Part shown: in pieces, positions 23,628 to 31,432 of the stretch
How the letters are laid out: each line of letters begins with the position of its first letter
Numbering within the stretch: the first letter of the stretch is position 1
Source: Ferruginibacter sp.
Lineage (GTDB): Bacteria > Bacteroidota > Bacteroidia > Chitinophagales > Chitinophagaceae
Direction of reading: 5' to 3'
Length of the DNA: 64,000 nucleotides
Assembly: GCA_017983695.1 (NCBI GenBank)
Contig: JAGOAX010000001.1
Location: 478,160 to 542,159, forward strand
Program-made: the position numbers and the translations under genes
Notes under the pieces: model-generated
Told to the model about the DNA's origin: nothing
Database searches by the model: none
What the model saw: the letters and a program-made list of their open reading frames with translations, nothing else

Positions 23628-24554
23628 TTATTTTTTACTTTCCAATTGCTGCATGGCCATTATCTGCTTCATGGTTTTTTCCATACCATCGCTGCCGCCA
23701 TCTAAAAATATCACATTACCTTTTCCATATTCAGCAAAATTCTTAATCGCTTCCACCCACATGCTGAACAAAATAACATTCGTATCCAGGTTAGCCTGTT
23801 TCATTTCGCTTGCAGCCTGGCTCATACCTTTCGCTACTTCCTCCCGGAACAATGCTACACCCTGTCCACGCAATTGTGCCGCCAGCCTTTCTGCTTCTGC
23901 GGCAATTTTAATGGCATTACCTTCTGCTTCTGCCGCTTTTGTTTTGGTAATTAATAAAGCCTGGCCTTCATTTTCGGCAGCTGCTTTTAAGTTGTTACTT
24001 GCCACCACTTTACTCATACTGGTAATAATGGCTTCGTCAAAAGTAATATCGTTTATCTGCAGATCCTGTAAATGATAACCCCAGCTTTCCAAAGCCACAT
24101 CCACCTGCTCTTTTACATTCTCCACAATATCCCGGCGCACATTCAATACTTCCGCCTGCTTTTTTGTACTTACAAATGCACGGATACTTCCTTCCACCGT
24201 ACGGATCAGCGCCTGCATCAGATCTTTATCGCTGATGAATTTAAACGCTACTTTCTGTATCGTTTCTTCCTGTTCGTTTTGAACCGAGTAGAGCAGCATA
24301 CTTTTAAAATACACATTGGCCTGGTCAACCGTTACGGCCTGAAACTCCAACTCTACCGAGCGGTTTTGAATACTTACTTTTTTGTAGATCTGCTCCAGCA
24401 AGGGAATCTTAAAATTCAATCCCGGCCGCATAATGCGCTGGTATTTACCAAACATGGTAACCACACCAATTAAACCCTGGTTGATGGTAACAAAGCATTG
24501 CAAAAGCACAAATACTATAAGCAGTACCCACCAGTAATCTTTTAATAAATCCAT
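23628..24554 (-). CDS. SPFH/Band 7 (stomatin-like) membrane protein
   Basis: This 308-residue protein has an N-terminal membrane anchor (WWVLLIVFVLLQCFV, 8-22), the Band 7 domain (about 30-180; GVVTMFGKYQRIMRPGLNF, RSVELEFQAVTVDQ) and a coiled-coil rich in Ala/Glu (EAEGNAIKIAAEAERLAAQ). It ends in a Met/Gln-rich tail. Such proteins form large ring-like assemblies on the membrane and organise lipid domains or proteases. There is no NfeD partner next to it. It is a single gene with its own terminator at 23576-23608. Confidence 0.92.
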   Translation of the reverse strand: MDLLKDYWWVLLIVFVLLQCFVTINQGLIGVVTMFGKYQRIMRPGLNFKIPLLEQIYKKVSIQNRSVELEFQAVTVDQANVYFKSMLLYSVQNEQEETIQKVAFKFISDKDLMQALIRTVEGSIRAFVSTKKQAEVLNVRRDIVENVKEQVDVALESWGYHLQDLQINDITFDEAIITSMSKVVASNNLKAAAENEGQALLITKTKAAEAEGNAIKIAAEAERLAAQLRGQGVALFREEVAKGMSQAASEMKQANLDTNVILFSMWVEAIKNFAEYGKGNVIFLDGGSDGMEKTMKQIMAMQQLESKK

Positions 24555-24618
24555 AGTTGTAAAATTTAAATTGAAGGTATAGATTTTTTTGTGTTACCGG
24601 CATAAAATCTTTACTGAC

Positions 24619-24643
24619 CTTCGGTGGCGTCGCACTCTTGTAC
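24619..24643 (+). repeat. Dispersed repeat, copy B
   Basis: CTTCGGTGGCGTCGCACTCT followed by TGTAC. It shares the core GGCGTCGCACTCTT with copy A (13235-13256, opposite strand) and most of its length with copy C (27309-27333). Confidence 0.55.
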
Positions 24644-24742
24644 TTTTTAAGCTTTATTGAGCTTTTATCTAAGCGTAAATTGTAACTAGGATACGTAAGA
24701 ACAAACACATACTTACCTCATTATTTTGTTTATTTTAGCAAC

Positions 24743-25399
24743 ATGAATAAAGGCATTAACCTGGCATTGATCATTATTTTTAACCTGGTGCCCATTTTTG
24801 GGGTAGCATTTTATAACTGGCAACCCTTTGAAGCGTTTTGGTTTTTTTGGGTAGAGACATTGGTGATAGCAGTATTCAATGCCATCCGCATAGTATTTAG
24901 CCAGGGCCGGCATGTAAATGCAGTACATACGCAACAGCGGCTGGTATATCATATTAATAAGGGCATTAAATATTTATTCATCAGGACCGGCATCTTTTTC
25001 TTTTACGCCATATTTATAATTGTATTTGTTGGCTTTGTGGCTAACACCAGTAAAGATAAAGGCACGGTGCTGGGCACCATACTGCTGCAAAACAAATTTT
25101 TCAATATTGGTTTGTTACTCAGCATCAGCAGCCAGTGCTATTATTTAATTACCGGCTTTTTTAGAAACGGCAGTTTTTATACTGCAGCACCCGATGCGTA
25201 TGCCGCTATTTTCGATGGCCGCCAACTGGTAATACATGTTGCCATTGTATTGGGTGCTTTGGGTAGTATGTTTTTGATGAAGCAAACTGCATTGGGTAGT
25301 TACGGCAATGTATTTATCATCAGTTTACTCTGCATTTGTAAATGCATTTTTGATATTTTAGACAGTAACACAAACGGCTACAAAACTGCGGCTGAATAA
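24743..25399 (+). CDS. DUF6498-type multi-pass membrane protein
   Basis: This 218-residue protein has about six membrane helices. The opening NLVPIFGVAFYNWQPFEAFWFFWVETLVI includes the F-x-x-x-x-E-x-x-I pattern of the DUF6498 family (shortened: WQPFEAFWFFWVETL). A conserved Arg (FFRNGSFYTAAP) lies between helices 4 and 5. Function unknown. TATTTTAG at 24731-24738, one mismatch from the -7 consensus, sits 4 nt before the ATG. It ends at a terminator shared with pepT. Confidence 0.78.
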   Translation: MNKGINLALIIIFNLVPIFGVAFYNWQPFEAFWFFWVETLVIAVFNAIRIVFSQGRHVNAVHTQQRLVYHINKGIKYLFIRTGIFFFYAIFIIVFVGFVANTSKDKGTVLGTILLQNKFFNIGLLLSISSQCYYLITGFFRNGSFYTAAPDAYAAIFDGRQLVIHVAIVLGALGSMFLMKQTALGSYGNVFIISLLCICKCIFDILDSNTNGYKTAAE

Positions 25400-25409
25400 A
25401 TATTAGTAA

Positions 25410-25442
25410 AAAAATACCGGCAATAAACTCACCGGTATTTTT
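25410..25442. terminator. Bidirectional terminator between the DUF6498 gene and pepT
   Basis: An 11-bp perfect stem AAAAATACCGG / CCGGTATTTTT (25410-25420 / 25432-25442) with an 11-nt loop and T-runs on both strands lies between convergent genes. Confidence 0.88.
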
Positions 25443-25460
25443 AATTTTTACTTTTGAATT

Positions 25461-26711
25461 TTAATTTCTCTCTTCACAAATCATACTCAGGTGTACAATA
25501 GTTTCTGCAGCTTTGGCCATGTCTTTTGTACCAATCCATTCCAGTTTGCTGTGTATGTTTTGCATACCGGTAAAAATATTGGGGCAGGGCATACCAATAT
25601 AACTAAAGCGGCTGCCATCGGTACCGCCGCGGATGCTTTCTTTTTTCATGGTAAGGCCGGCACGCTGTATGGCTTCTTCGGCATAAGCCGCTACCTGTGG
25701 ATATCTATCCAGTACTTCCTTCATATTGCGGTATTGTTCCTGGGTTTTGTATTCCATTGTAGCACCCGGAAATTTTGCCACCACATCTTCAGCTATCTTT
25801 TTCAAACGGCTATGATGAGCCGCCAGGCCTTCAGTAGTAAAATCACGAACAATAAATTGCAGGGTGGCTTTTTCGGCAATACCATTTACGGTAGTGGGAT
25901 GTACAAAGCCTTCTTTCTTTTCTGTTGTTTCGGGGCTCCATTCATTTTTTGGCAGGGCATCCAGCACCGCACCGGCAATTTTTAATGCATTTACCAGTTT
26001 ATCTTTTGCATAGCCAGGGTGTACAATTACACCATTAATGGTTATTGCTGCACCATCGGCACTAAAAGTTTCATCTTCCAGGCTACCGGCTTCGCCACCA
26101 TCTAATGTATAACCAAACTGTGCCCCCAGTTTTTGCATATCCACTTTTGCAGTGCCCTGCCCCACTTCTTCATCAGGCGTAAATAAAATTTTTATGTCGC
26201 CGTGTTTTACAGTTGGGTATTGCATAAAATACATTACTGCTTCCATAATAGCGGCTACACCGCTTTTATCATCTGCCCCTAATAATGTTAAGCCACTGGC
26301 GGTAATTACACCGTAATTAATATGCTCTTTTAAATATGGCGAGTTGCTGATGCTTAATACCTGTGTATTATCATCCGGCAATACAATATCGCTGCCATCG
26401 TAATAACGGTGGTGGATGGGCTTTACATTGGTACCGCTGCAATCCGGTGCTGTATCCACATGGGCACAAAAACAAATAGCAGGAATATTTTTTTTATCGC
26501 TGTTGGATGGTATGGTGGCATATACATAACCATAGGCATCGGTTTCCACCTGCGTTAATCCCATACCCCGTAACTCTTTGTATAAAAGTTTACTTAAGTC
26601 TTTTTGTTTTTCTGTTGTGGGATGTGCAGTACTGGTGGGGTCACTTTGTGTATCTATACGTACATAGCGCATAAAGCGGTCGGCAATGGCATCGGGGCTT
26701 ATTTGAATCAT
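25461..26711 (-). CDS. pepT: Peptidase T (tripeptide aminopeptidase)
   Basis: This 416-residue zinc aminopeptidase of family M20B removes the N-terminal residue from tripeptides in the cytoplasm. Metal ligands are visible in CAHVDTAPD (H84, D86), LLGADDKSG (D147) and TPDEEVGQG (E181/E182, the general base being the first). The C-terminal RGGTDGSRFSYIGMPCPNIF and final HSKLEWI match the family. Length is typical. It is transcribed alone, with the shared terminator downstream and a hairpin-rich gap upstream toward the FKBP gene. Confidence 0.96.
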   Translation of the reverse strand: MIQISPDAIADRFMRYVRIDTQSDPTSTAHPTTEKQKDLSKLLYKELRGMGLTQVETDAYGYVYATIPSNSDKKNIPAICFCAHVDTAPDCSGTNVKPIHHRYYDGSDIVLPDDNTQVLSISNSPYLKEHINYGVITASGLTLLGADDKSGVAAIMEAVMYFMQYPTVKHGDIKILFTPDEEVGQGTAKVDMQKLGAQFGYTLDGGEAGSLEDETFSADGAAITINGVIVHPGYAKDKLVNALKIAGAVLDALPKNEWSPETTEKKEGFVHPTTVNGIAEKATLQFIVRDFTTEGLAAHHSRLKKIAEDVVAKFPGATMEYKTQEQYRNMKEVLDRYPQVAAYAEEAIQRAGLTMKKESIRGGTDGSRFSYIGMPCPNIFTGMQNIHSKLEWIGTKDMAKAAETIVHLSMICEERN

Positions 26712-26719
26712 AAAAACAG

Positions 26720-26824
26720 TTATAAGTTGTAAGTTATAAGTAAAAATAGAAAATACCTGATAAAAAAACAGCCTGCAAATTGCAGGCTGTTTAAAACTTA
26801 TTACTTAAAACTTACAACTTATAA
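26720..26824. repeat. Large nested inverted repeat between pepT and the FKBP gene
   Basis: The outer arms are exact 16-nt complements (TTATAAGTTGTAAGTT at 26720-26735 and AACTTACAACTTATAA at 26809-26824). They enclose a terminator-like hairpin at 26766-26792. The right arm includes the stop codon of the FKBP gene. Confidence 0.7.
26766..26792 (-). terminator. Hairpin terminator after the FKBP gene
   Basis: The stem AAACAGCCTGCAA / TTGCAGGCTGTTT (26766-26778 / 26780-26792) forms a tight hairpin with T-rich sequence on the minus strand beyond it. It lies 27 nt past the FKBP stop. Confidence 0.82.
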
Positions 26825-27250
26825 CCCGATCTCCACCAATTCAATATCAAATATCAATTCCTGCCCGGCTAAAAAATGATTGGCATCTAAAATAATCACA
26901 TCATCTTTTACTTCCACCACAATTACAGGTACCGGATTACCGGCCTGGTCGCTTAAGGTTAATGGCATACCCGGTTCTAGTTTCATTTCTGCAGGCACCT
27001 GCTCTTTTGGAAATTCAATTATTGCCTGCGGATTTCTTTCGCCATAACCATCTTCTGGAGCAATATTGATGGTTTTCTTTTCGCCCAGTTTCATACCAGG
27101 CATAGCATCATCAAAACCTTTGATCATCATTCCGGCACCTACTGTAAATTCCAGTGGTTCCCTGCCTGCAGAAGAATCAAACTGCTCACCATTAACTAAT
27201 TTACCTGTATAATGTACTTTTACATTATCACCATTTTTTACTACTGACAT
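26819..27250 (-). CDS. FKBP-type peptidyl-prolyl isomerase, SlyD-like
   Basis: This 143-residue protein has the FKBP core (VKVHYTGKLVNGEQFDSS, MIKGFDDAMPGMKLGEKK) interrupted by the insert-in-flap chaperone domain (about 70-125), and closes with LDANHFLAGQELIFDIELVEI. This is the SlyD order. It lacks the His-rich metal-binding tail of E. coli SlyD. It should act as a cytoplasmic prolyl isomerase and folding helper. Its stop codon lies within the right arm of the inverted repeat at 26720-26824. Confidence 0.94.
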   Translation of the reverse strand: MSVVKNGDNVKVHYTGKLVNGEQFDSSAGREPLEFTVGAGMMIKGFDDAMPGMKLGEKKTINIAPEDGYGERNPQAIIEFPKEQVPAEMKLEPGMPLTLSDQAGNPVPVIVVEVKDDVIILDANHFLAGQELIFDIELVEIGL

Positions 27251-27308
27251 TGTTTAAATTTTTGTTATTAAAATATTTTTGTAGCCAAACAGTTGAATTA
27301 CTATTTAA

Positions 27309-27333
27309 CTTCATTGGCGTTACACACTTGTAC
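27309..27333 (+). repeat. Dispersed repeat, copy C
   Basis: CTTCATTGGCGTTACACACT followed by TGTAC. It matches copy A at its left end (CTTCATTGGCGT) and copy B at its right end (CTTGTAC). Confidence 0.5.
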
Positions 27334-27441
27334 ATTTTCAGGCAGGTTAACAATAAACCCGAAGAGAATAAAAGATATGATTCGCTAAAACGGGTGCAAA
27401 TTAATATATATTATTTAAAAACTTTTGATGAAATTTGAACT

Positions 27442-28671
27442 ATGAAGAAGATAATGTATTGTATAGTTTTAGTATTTATTACCTGCGCCAGTACGTGGGC
27501 ACAACCGGCAATTACCCCCGGTGCCGAAAGGGTGGATGTGTACCTGCCCTATCTTAAAGGTAAGGCTGTAGCGGTTTTTGCCAACCAAACCAGCATGGTA
27601 AAAAATACGCACCTGGTAGATACCTTATTAAAAAGAGGCGTAAATATTGTAAAAATATTTGGCCCCGAACATGGTTTTAGGGGAACCGCCGATGCAGGCG
27701 AACATGTTACCGATATAAAAGATAAAGCCACCGGCATACCTGTAATTAGTTTATATGGCGACCATAAAAAACCAACACCTGAAGATTTTAAAGGTGTGGA
27801 TATTTTGATCTTCGACATACAGGATGTGGGTGTTCGTTTTTACACCTACATATCTTCTTTACAATATTATTTAGAAGCGGCGCTGGAAAATCATAAACCA
27901 TTATTGATATTAGACAGACCCAACCCAAATGGCTTTTATGTAGATGGCCCTGTACTGGATATGAAGCATAAAAGTTTTATTGGCATGCAGCCCGTACCCA
28001 TTGTTTACGGAATGACGATTGGTGAATATGGTTTAATGCTGGCAGGAGAAAACATGTTATCGGCAAAAGCCAATGCTATTAATGCATATAATATTACTAC
28101 ACAACCTACTGCCGACACACCGTTTCATGTTACAGTTATTAAATGTAAAAATTACGACCACACCAGTAAATACATTTTACCTGTTATGCCATCGCCCAAT
28201 ATTAAAACCATGCAGAGCATTTACCTGTACCCTTCTACCTGTTTTTTTGAAGGCACGGTATTCAGCGAAGGCAGGGGAACAGATGCACCGTTTCAGATAT
28301 TCGGGCATCCGGCAATGCCAAAGAATTTATACAGCTTTATACCCAAACCAAATGCCGGGGCAAAAAGCAGTAAATGCTTTTACCAAACCTGTTATGGCTG
28401 GAAGATTGATGGTACCAATGAAGAAATACTGAAAATTGTAGACAGCAAAATTCAATTGAAATATTTTATCGATGCCTACAAATTATTTCCGGGCAAAGAC
28501 AGTTTCTTTTTAAAAAACAATTTTATTAATAAACTTTCGGGTAACGATATTTTTCAGCAGCAGATAAAAGATGGTAAAACCGAAGCTGAGATAAAAAAAA
28601 GCTGGGAGCCGGGATTGACTGCTTTTAAAGCAATACGTAAGAAGTATTTATTGTATAAAGATTTTGAATAA
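27442..28671 (+). CDS. Exported NamZ-type exo-beta-N-acetylmuramidase (DUF1343)
   Basis: This 409-residue protein has a signal peptide ending in TWAQ and the DUF1343 domain throughout. Key blocks are FGPEHGFRGTADAGE, DIQDVGVRFYTYISSL, LDRPNPNGFYVDGP, GMTIGEYGLMLAGE and EGRGTDAPFQIFG. NamZ of Tannerella and Bacillus releases N-acetylmuramic acid from peptidoglycan fragments (established). The Glu and His residues of PEHGFRG and the Glu of SEGRGT fall in the catalytic region. Alone in its transcription unit, it probably takes part in cell-wall recycling or in digestion of other bacteria's walls. Confidence 0.92.
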   Translation: MKKIMYCIVLVFITCASTWAQPAITPGAERVDVYLPYLKGKAVAVFANQTSMVKNTHLVDTLLKRGVNIVKIFGPEHGFRGTADAGEHVTDIKDKATGIPVISLYGDHKKPTPEDFKGVDILIFDIQDVGVRFYTYISSLQYYLEAALENHKPLLILDRPNPNGFYVDGPVLDMKHKSFIGMQPVPIVYGMTIGEYGLMLAGENMLSAKANAINAYNITTQPTADTPFHVTVIKCKNYDHTSKYILPVMPSPNIKTMQSIYLYPSTCFFEGTVFSEGRGTDAPFQIFGHPAMPKNLYSFIPKPNAGAKSSKCFYQTCYGWKIDGTNEEILKIVDSKIQLKYFIDAYKLFPGKDSFFLKNNFINKLSGNDIFQQQIKDGKTEAEIKKSWEPGLTAFKAIRKKYLLYKDFE

Positions 28672-28688
28672 CTCTGTAAGGTTCTGTC

Positions 28689-29306
28689 TTATATCATTTG
28701 CATCTGCATAGCAGCTTTAATCAGCGAAGCAATATTTCTCGAATCAAATTTTGCCAGTAAATTTTTGCGGTGTGTATCTACTGTGGTTACACTTATAAAT
28801 AGTTTTGCAGCTATTTCATTATTGGTAAGGCCATCGGCAATCAGTTCCAGCACTTCTTTTTCCCGGCGGGTTAATACCGGTATTTCTCCTTCATTATTTT
28901 TTCTTAAAGATTGCGCCGCCTCATCACTTAAAAAAGTTTTTCCAGCAGCTACTGTTCCTATTGCTTCCATCAATTCTTCCTGCGTAGCGTTTTTAAGTAC
29001 ATAACCGCTGGCGCCATTATCCATCATTTTTTGAATAAAACTTTGCTGGTTAAAAGTACTGAGGCCAATTACAAATACTGCTGGATATTTTTCCCTTACT
29101 TCTTTACAAAGATCAATACCACTTTTATCGGGCAGGTTAATATCCATTAAAATAACCTCGGGTAATTGCTGCTGTAAAAAAGCAAGGCAGGATGCTGCAT
29201 TGGAAGCATGCCCCACCCATTCAATATTTTTTTCGTTTTGCAGCAACGAACGGATGCCTTCAATCACCATGTAATGGTCATCTACTATAAAAACTTTTGT
29301 AGCCAT
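28689..29306 (-). CDS. LuxR/NarL-family response regulator (system 1)
   Basis: This 205-residue protein has a receiver domain (1-120) with acidic pocket VDDH (9-11) and phospho-acceptor D55 (ILMDINLP). Next come the Thr of GLSTF and the Lys of VLKNA, then a C-terminal LuxR-type helix-turn-helix (LTRREKEVLELIADGLTNNEIAAKL). It overlaps the kinase gene upstream by one base (TAATG), so the two are coupled. It is a clear paralogue of the regulator at 50956-51579. Targets probably include the divergent secreted protein at 31433 (inference). Confidence 0.96.
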   Translation of the reverse strand: MATKVFIVDDHYMVIEGIRSLLQNEKNIEWVGHASNAASCLAFLQQQLPEVILMDINLPDKSGIDLCKEVREKYPAVFVIGLSTFNQQSFIQKMMDNGASGYVLKNATQEELMEAIGTVAAGKTFLSDEAAQSLRKNNEGEIPVLTRREKEVLELIADGLTNNEIAAKLFISVTTVDTHRKNLLAKFDSRNIASLIKAAMQMQMI

Positions 29307-31267
29307 TATGCGTTTAATTCAATATGAACGGAAGTGCCTTTGCCTGCAGCAGACTGAACATCTAATGTACCTTTTAAAAAATCAACCCTGCTTTGAATAT
29401 TTGTCCATCCTATTCCCTTTGCGCCCTGCAAAATTACCGGGTCAAAACCATTACCATCATCTTCAACAGTTACAGCAATCTGATTATTTGATTTTGTAAC
29501 CTGTACAATGGCTGTTGTCGCTGCGGCATGCTTCATGGTATTGTTGATAAGCTCCTGCACAATGCGGTAAATGGTTATCGCTATGGTTTGTTCAATACCA
29601 CCATTTTCCAACCCAATGGATTGATAATTTATTTTTAATGCCCCACTTTGGTTAATGTCATTACAAAAATCTTTTAATGCCGTATCCAAACCAAATTTTA
29701 CCAATGCTTCGGGCATCATATTATGAGCCACACGGCGCATTTCTTTTATCGAACTGTCCAGCATATCCATACTGCGTTCAAAAGCCTGTGCGTTTTCAGG
29801 CGTCATAATTAAATTTCCTTTCATACTGTTCATTGAAAATTTTATGCCGCTTAACATGCCGCCCAGGCCATCATGCAGGTCTTTTGCCAACCTTGTTCTT
29901 TCCTGTTCTTCGCCTTTAAGCACTGCTTCGGTTGCTGTTAATTGCTGTTGGGTTTCCAGTTCGGCAATACGTTGCTGCTGTAATTTTTGTTTGCTGCGGT
30001 AATTTCTGTAGCCTAATAAAGAAATAATGATAAGTGCCAATGCACTTCCGGCCAATACATAGTTCAAAGTATTTTTCCGGGCTATCTGCAATTGCTGAAT
30101 CTTTCTTTCAGTTTCCAGCTTATTTACTTCCTGTTGTTTTGCATCGTAATTATATCTTGCCTGCCTGAATTCCATTTGCCGTAAATTATCTTTCTGGTAA
30201 AGAGAATCCTTCATGGCTGTTGCAGAATCTTTAAAAGCAAATGCTTTATCAAATTGTCCCATTCCTCTGTAAGCCTGGGCATAGTTTTCAAAATATTGCT
30301 GTTTTGCTTCGGATGGCTCCGAATAATCCAGGTACTTTGCTGAAGAATCCAGGTGAGCAGCTGCCAGCGCATATCTTTTCAACTCTGCTTCGCAGGCTGC
30401 TATATTTATAAAATTACTTCCAATACCAATTGCAAAATTGTTAGCCCTTGCAGCTTGTAAACATACTGTGTAGTTGTCTATAGCTTCCTGGTACAGTTTG
30501 TTATTATAGTAATACATGGCCTTCATAAAATCGCTCATGTAAACTACATTGCTGTTATTCATTTCCCTGCCCAGTTGTTTTGCAGAGTCAAGCACTGCTA
30601 ATCCCGAATTACCTTTTTTAGCTGCTACAAGATTACCACCATAAGTAAACAGTGCGTTCGCAAGCATCTGCTTGTCGTTAGTTTTTCTTGCAAAATCAAT
30701 CCCTTTTTTACTTGCCAAAAGCCCTTCTTCGGGTTTATTTAAACTGGAATAGGCCATAGACATATTACTGTATAAAGGCGCCAGGTCGGCACTTACAGGA
30801 TTGTACTTAAGATATATTTGCTCTGCCTGTAAAAAATAATCTACTGCGGTTGCATAATCGTTGTTACGAAAATGAACCAGACCGGTATTAATTAAAGCAG
30901 AGCCTAAAGAAAGCTGTATTCTTTTATTACCGGGAAATTTTGAAAATGATTGTACTGCTTTTTCAAGCACAGCAAGTGCTGCAAAATTTTGTGTGCTGAT
31001 CATCAGGGTACCCTTTAAAAAAAAGGCCTGCCCGGCAAAGTATTCATTACCGGTTGCTGTAGCAATGGAATCAATAGTTTTGTGGCAACGCCAGCTTTCG
31101 GTGGTATCTGTCTGTTTTATTTTATTCCCCAGCTGTACCAGCAGGCGTACTCTTTCAGAATCGTTCTTTTCAATTTTTATAAGATTGCGGATGCTGTCAA
31201 AAATATTTTTTTGTGCAAAAACGCTAAGCGGAATTACACAGGCTATAAGCAGTATAATCTTTTTCAT
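29306..31267 (-). CDS. TPR-containing sensor histidine kinase, HisKA_3 type (system 1)
   Basis: This 653-residue kinase has a signal peptide (MKKIILLIACVIPLSVFAQ), about six TPR-like helical repeats in the periplasm (30-360) and a coiled coil. One transmembrane helix follows (about 402-420), then the HisKA_3 dimerisation domain with phospho-His in AKDLHDGLGG (H465). The HATPase domain has ELINNTMKHA, DDGNGFD and GIGWTNIQSR. It pairs with the overlapping LuxR regulator downstream. I chose the ATG at 31267 because it begins the signal peptide; an upstream frame extension adds nine residues. It is divergent from the T9SS cargo at 31433. Confidence 0.95.
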   Translation of the reverse strand: MKKIILLIACVIPLSVFAQKNIFDSIRNLIKIEKNDSERVRLLVQLGNKIKQTDTTESWRCHKTIDSIATATGNEYFAGQAFFLKGTLMISTQNFAALAVLEKAVQSFSKFPGNKRIQLSLGSALINTGLVHFRNNDYATAVDYFLQAEQIYLKYNPVSADLAPLYSNMSMAYSSLNKPEEGLLASKKGIDFARKTNDKQMLANALFTYGGNLVAAKKGNSGLAVLDSAKQLGREMNNSNVVYMSDFMKAMYYYNNKLYQEAIDNYTVCLQAARANNFAIGIGSNFINIAACEAELKRYALAAAHLDSSAKYLDYSEPSEAKQQYFENYAQAYRGMGQFDKAFAFKDSATAMKDSLYQKDNLRQMEFRQARYNYDAKQQEVNKLETERKIQQLQIARKNTLNYVLAGSALALIIISLLGYRNYRSKQKLQQQRIAELETQQQLTATEAVLKGEEQERTRLAKDLHDGLGGMLSGIKFSMNSMKGNLIMTPENAQAFERSMDMLDSSIKEMRRVAHNMMPEALVKFGLDTALKDFCNDINQSGALKINYQSIGLENGGIEQTIAITIYRIVQELINNTMKHAAATTAIVQVTKSNNQIAVTVEDDGNGFDPVILQGAKGIGWTNIQSRVDFLKGTLDVQSAAGKGTSVHIELNA

Positions 31268-31362
31268 ACAGTAAAATAATCTTTTTACTTCCATCTTACA
31301 AATTAAACAAACAGCTTTTCAAAAGCAGCTCCCCTTTTTCCATGATTTTTTTGTTTTATAAA

Positions 31363-31382
31363 ATCTCCTGTTTTTAAGGGAT
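31363..31382. promoter_or_regulatory. Shared palindromic element, copy 1
   Basis: ATCTCCTGTTTTTAAGGGAT, an imperfect palindrome, lies between the divergent kinase and secreted-protein genes and 51 nt before the ATG at 31433. It cannot be a terminator, since no gene ends here. Together with copies at 33362, 37061 and 53557 it suggests the site of a shared regulator. Confidence 0.6.
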
Positions 31383-31404
31383 GGTTAATACTGTAACAAC
31401 ACAA

Positions 31405-31412
31405 TAGGTTTG
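31405..31412 (+). promoter_or_regulatory. -7 box of the T9SS cargo gene at 31433
   Basis: TAGGTTTG matches TAnnTTTG exactly and starts 23 nt after the palindromic element's GGGAT end. The palindrome therefore covers or abuts the -33 region, the usual place for an activator. Confidence 0.6.
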
Positions 31413-31432
31413 TTTTTATAAAAAGAAACTTT

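Noticed and set aside
23653-24075. Plus-strand open frame of 140 codons
   Set aside because: Antisense shadow of the SPFH coiled-coil region, caused by its Ala/Glu-rich codon use.
24445-24708. Minus-strand open frame of 87 codons at the start of the SPFH gene
   Set aside because: It overlaps the SPFH gene in another frame and covers dispersed repeat copy B; composition is not protein-like.
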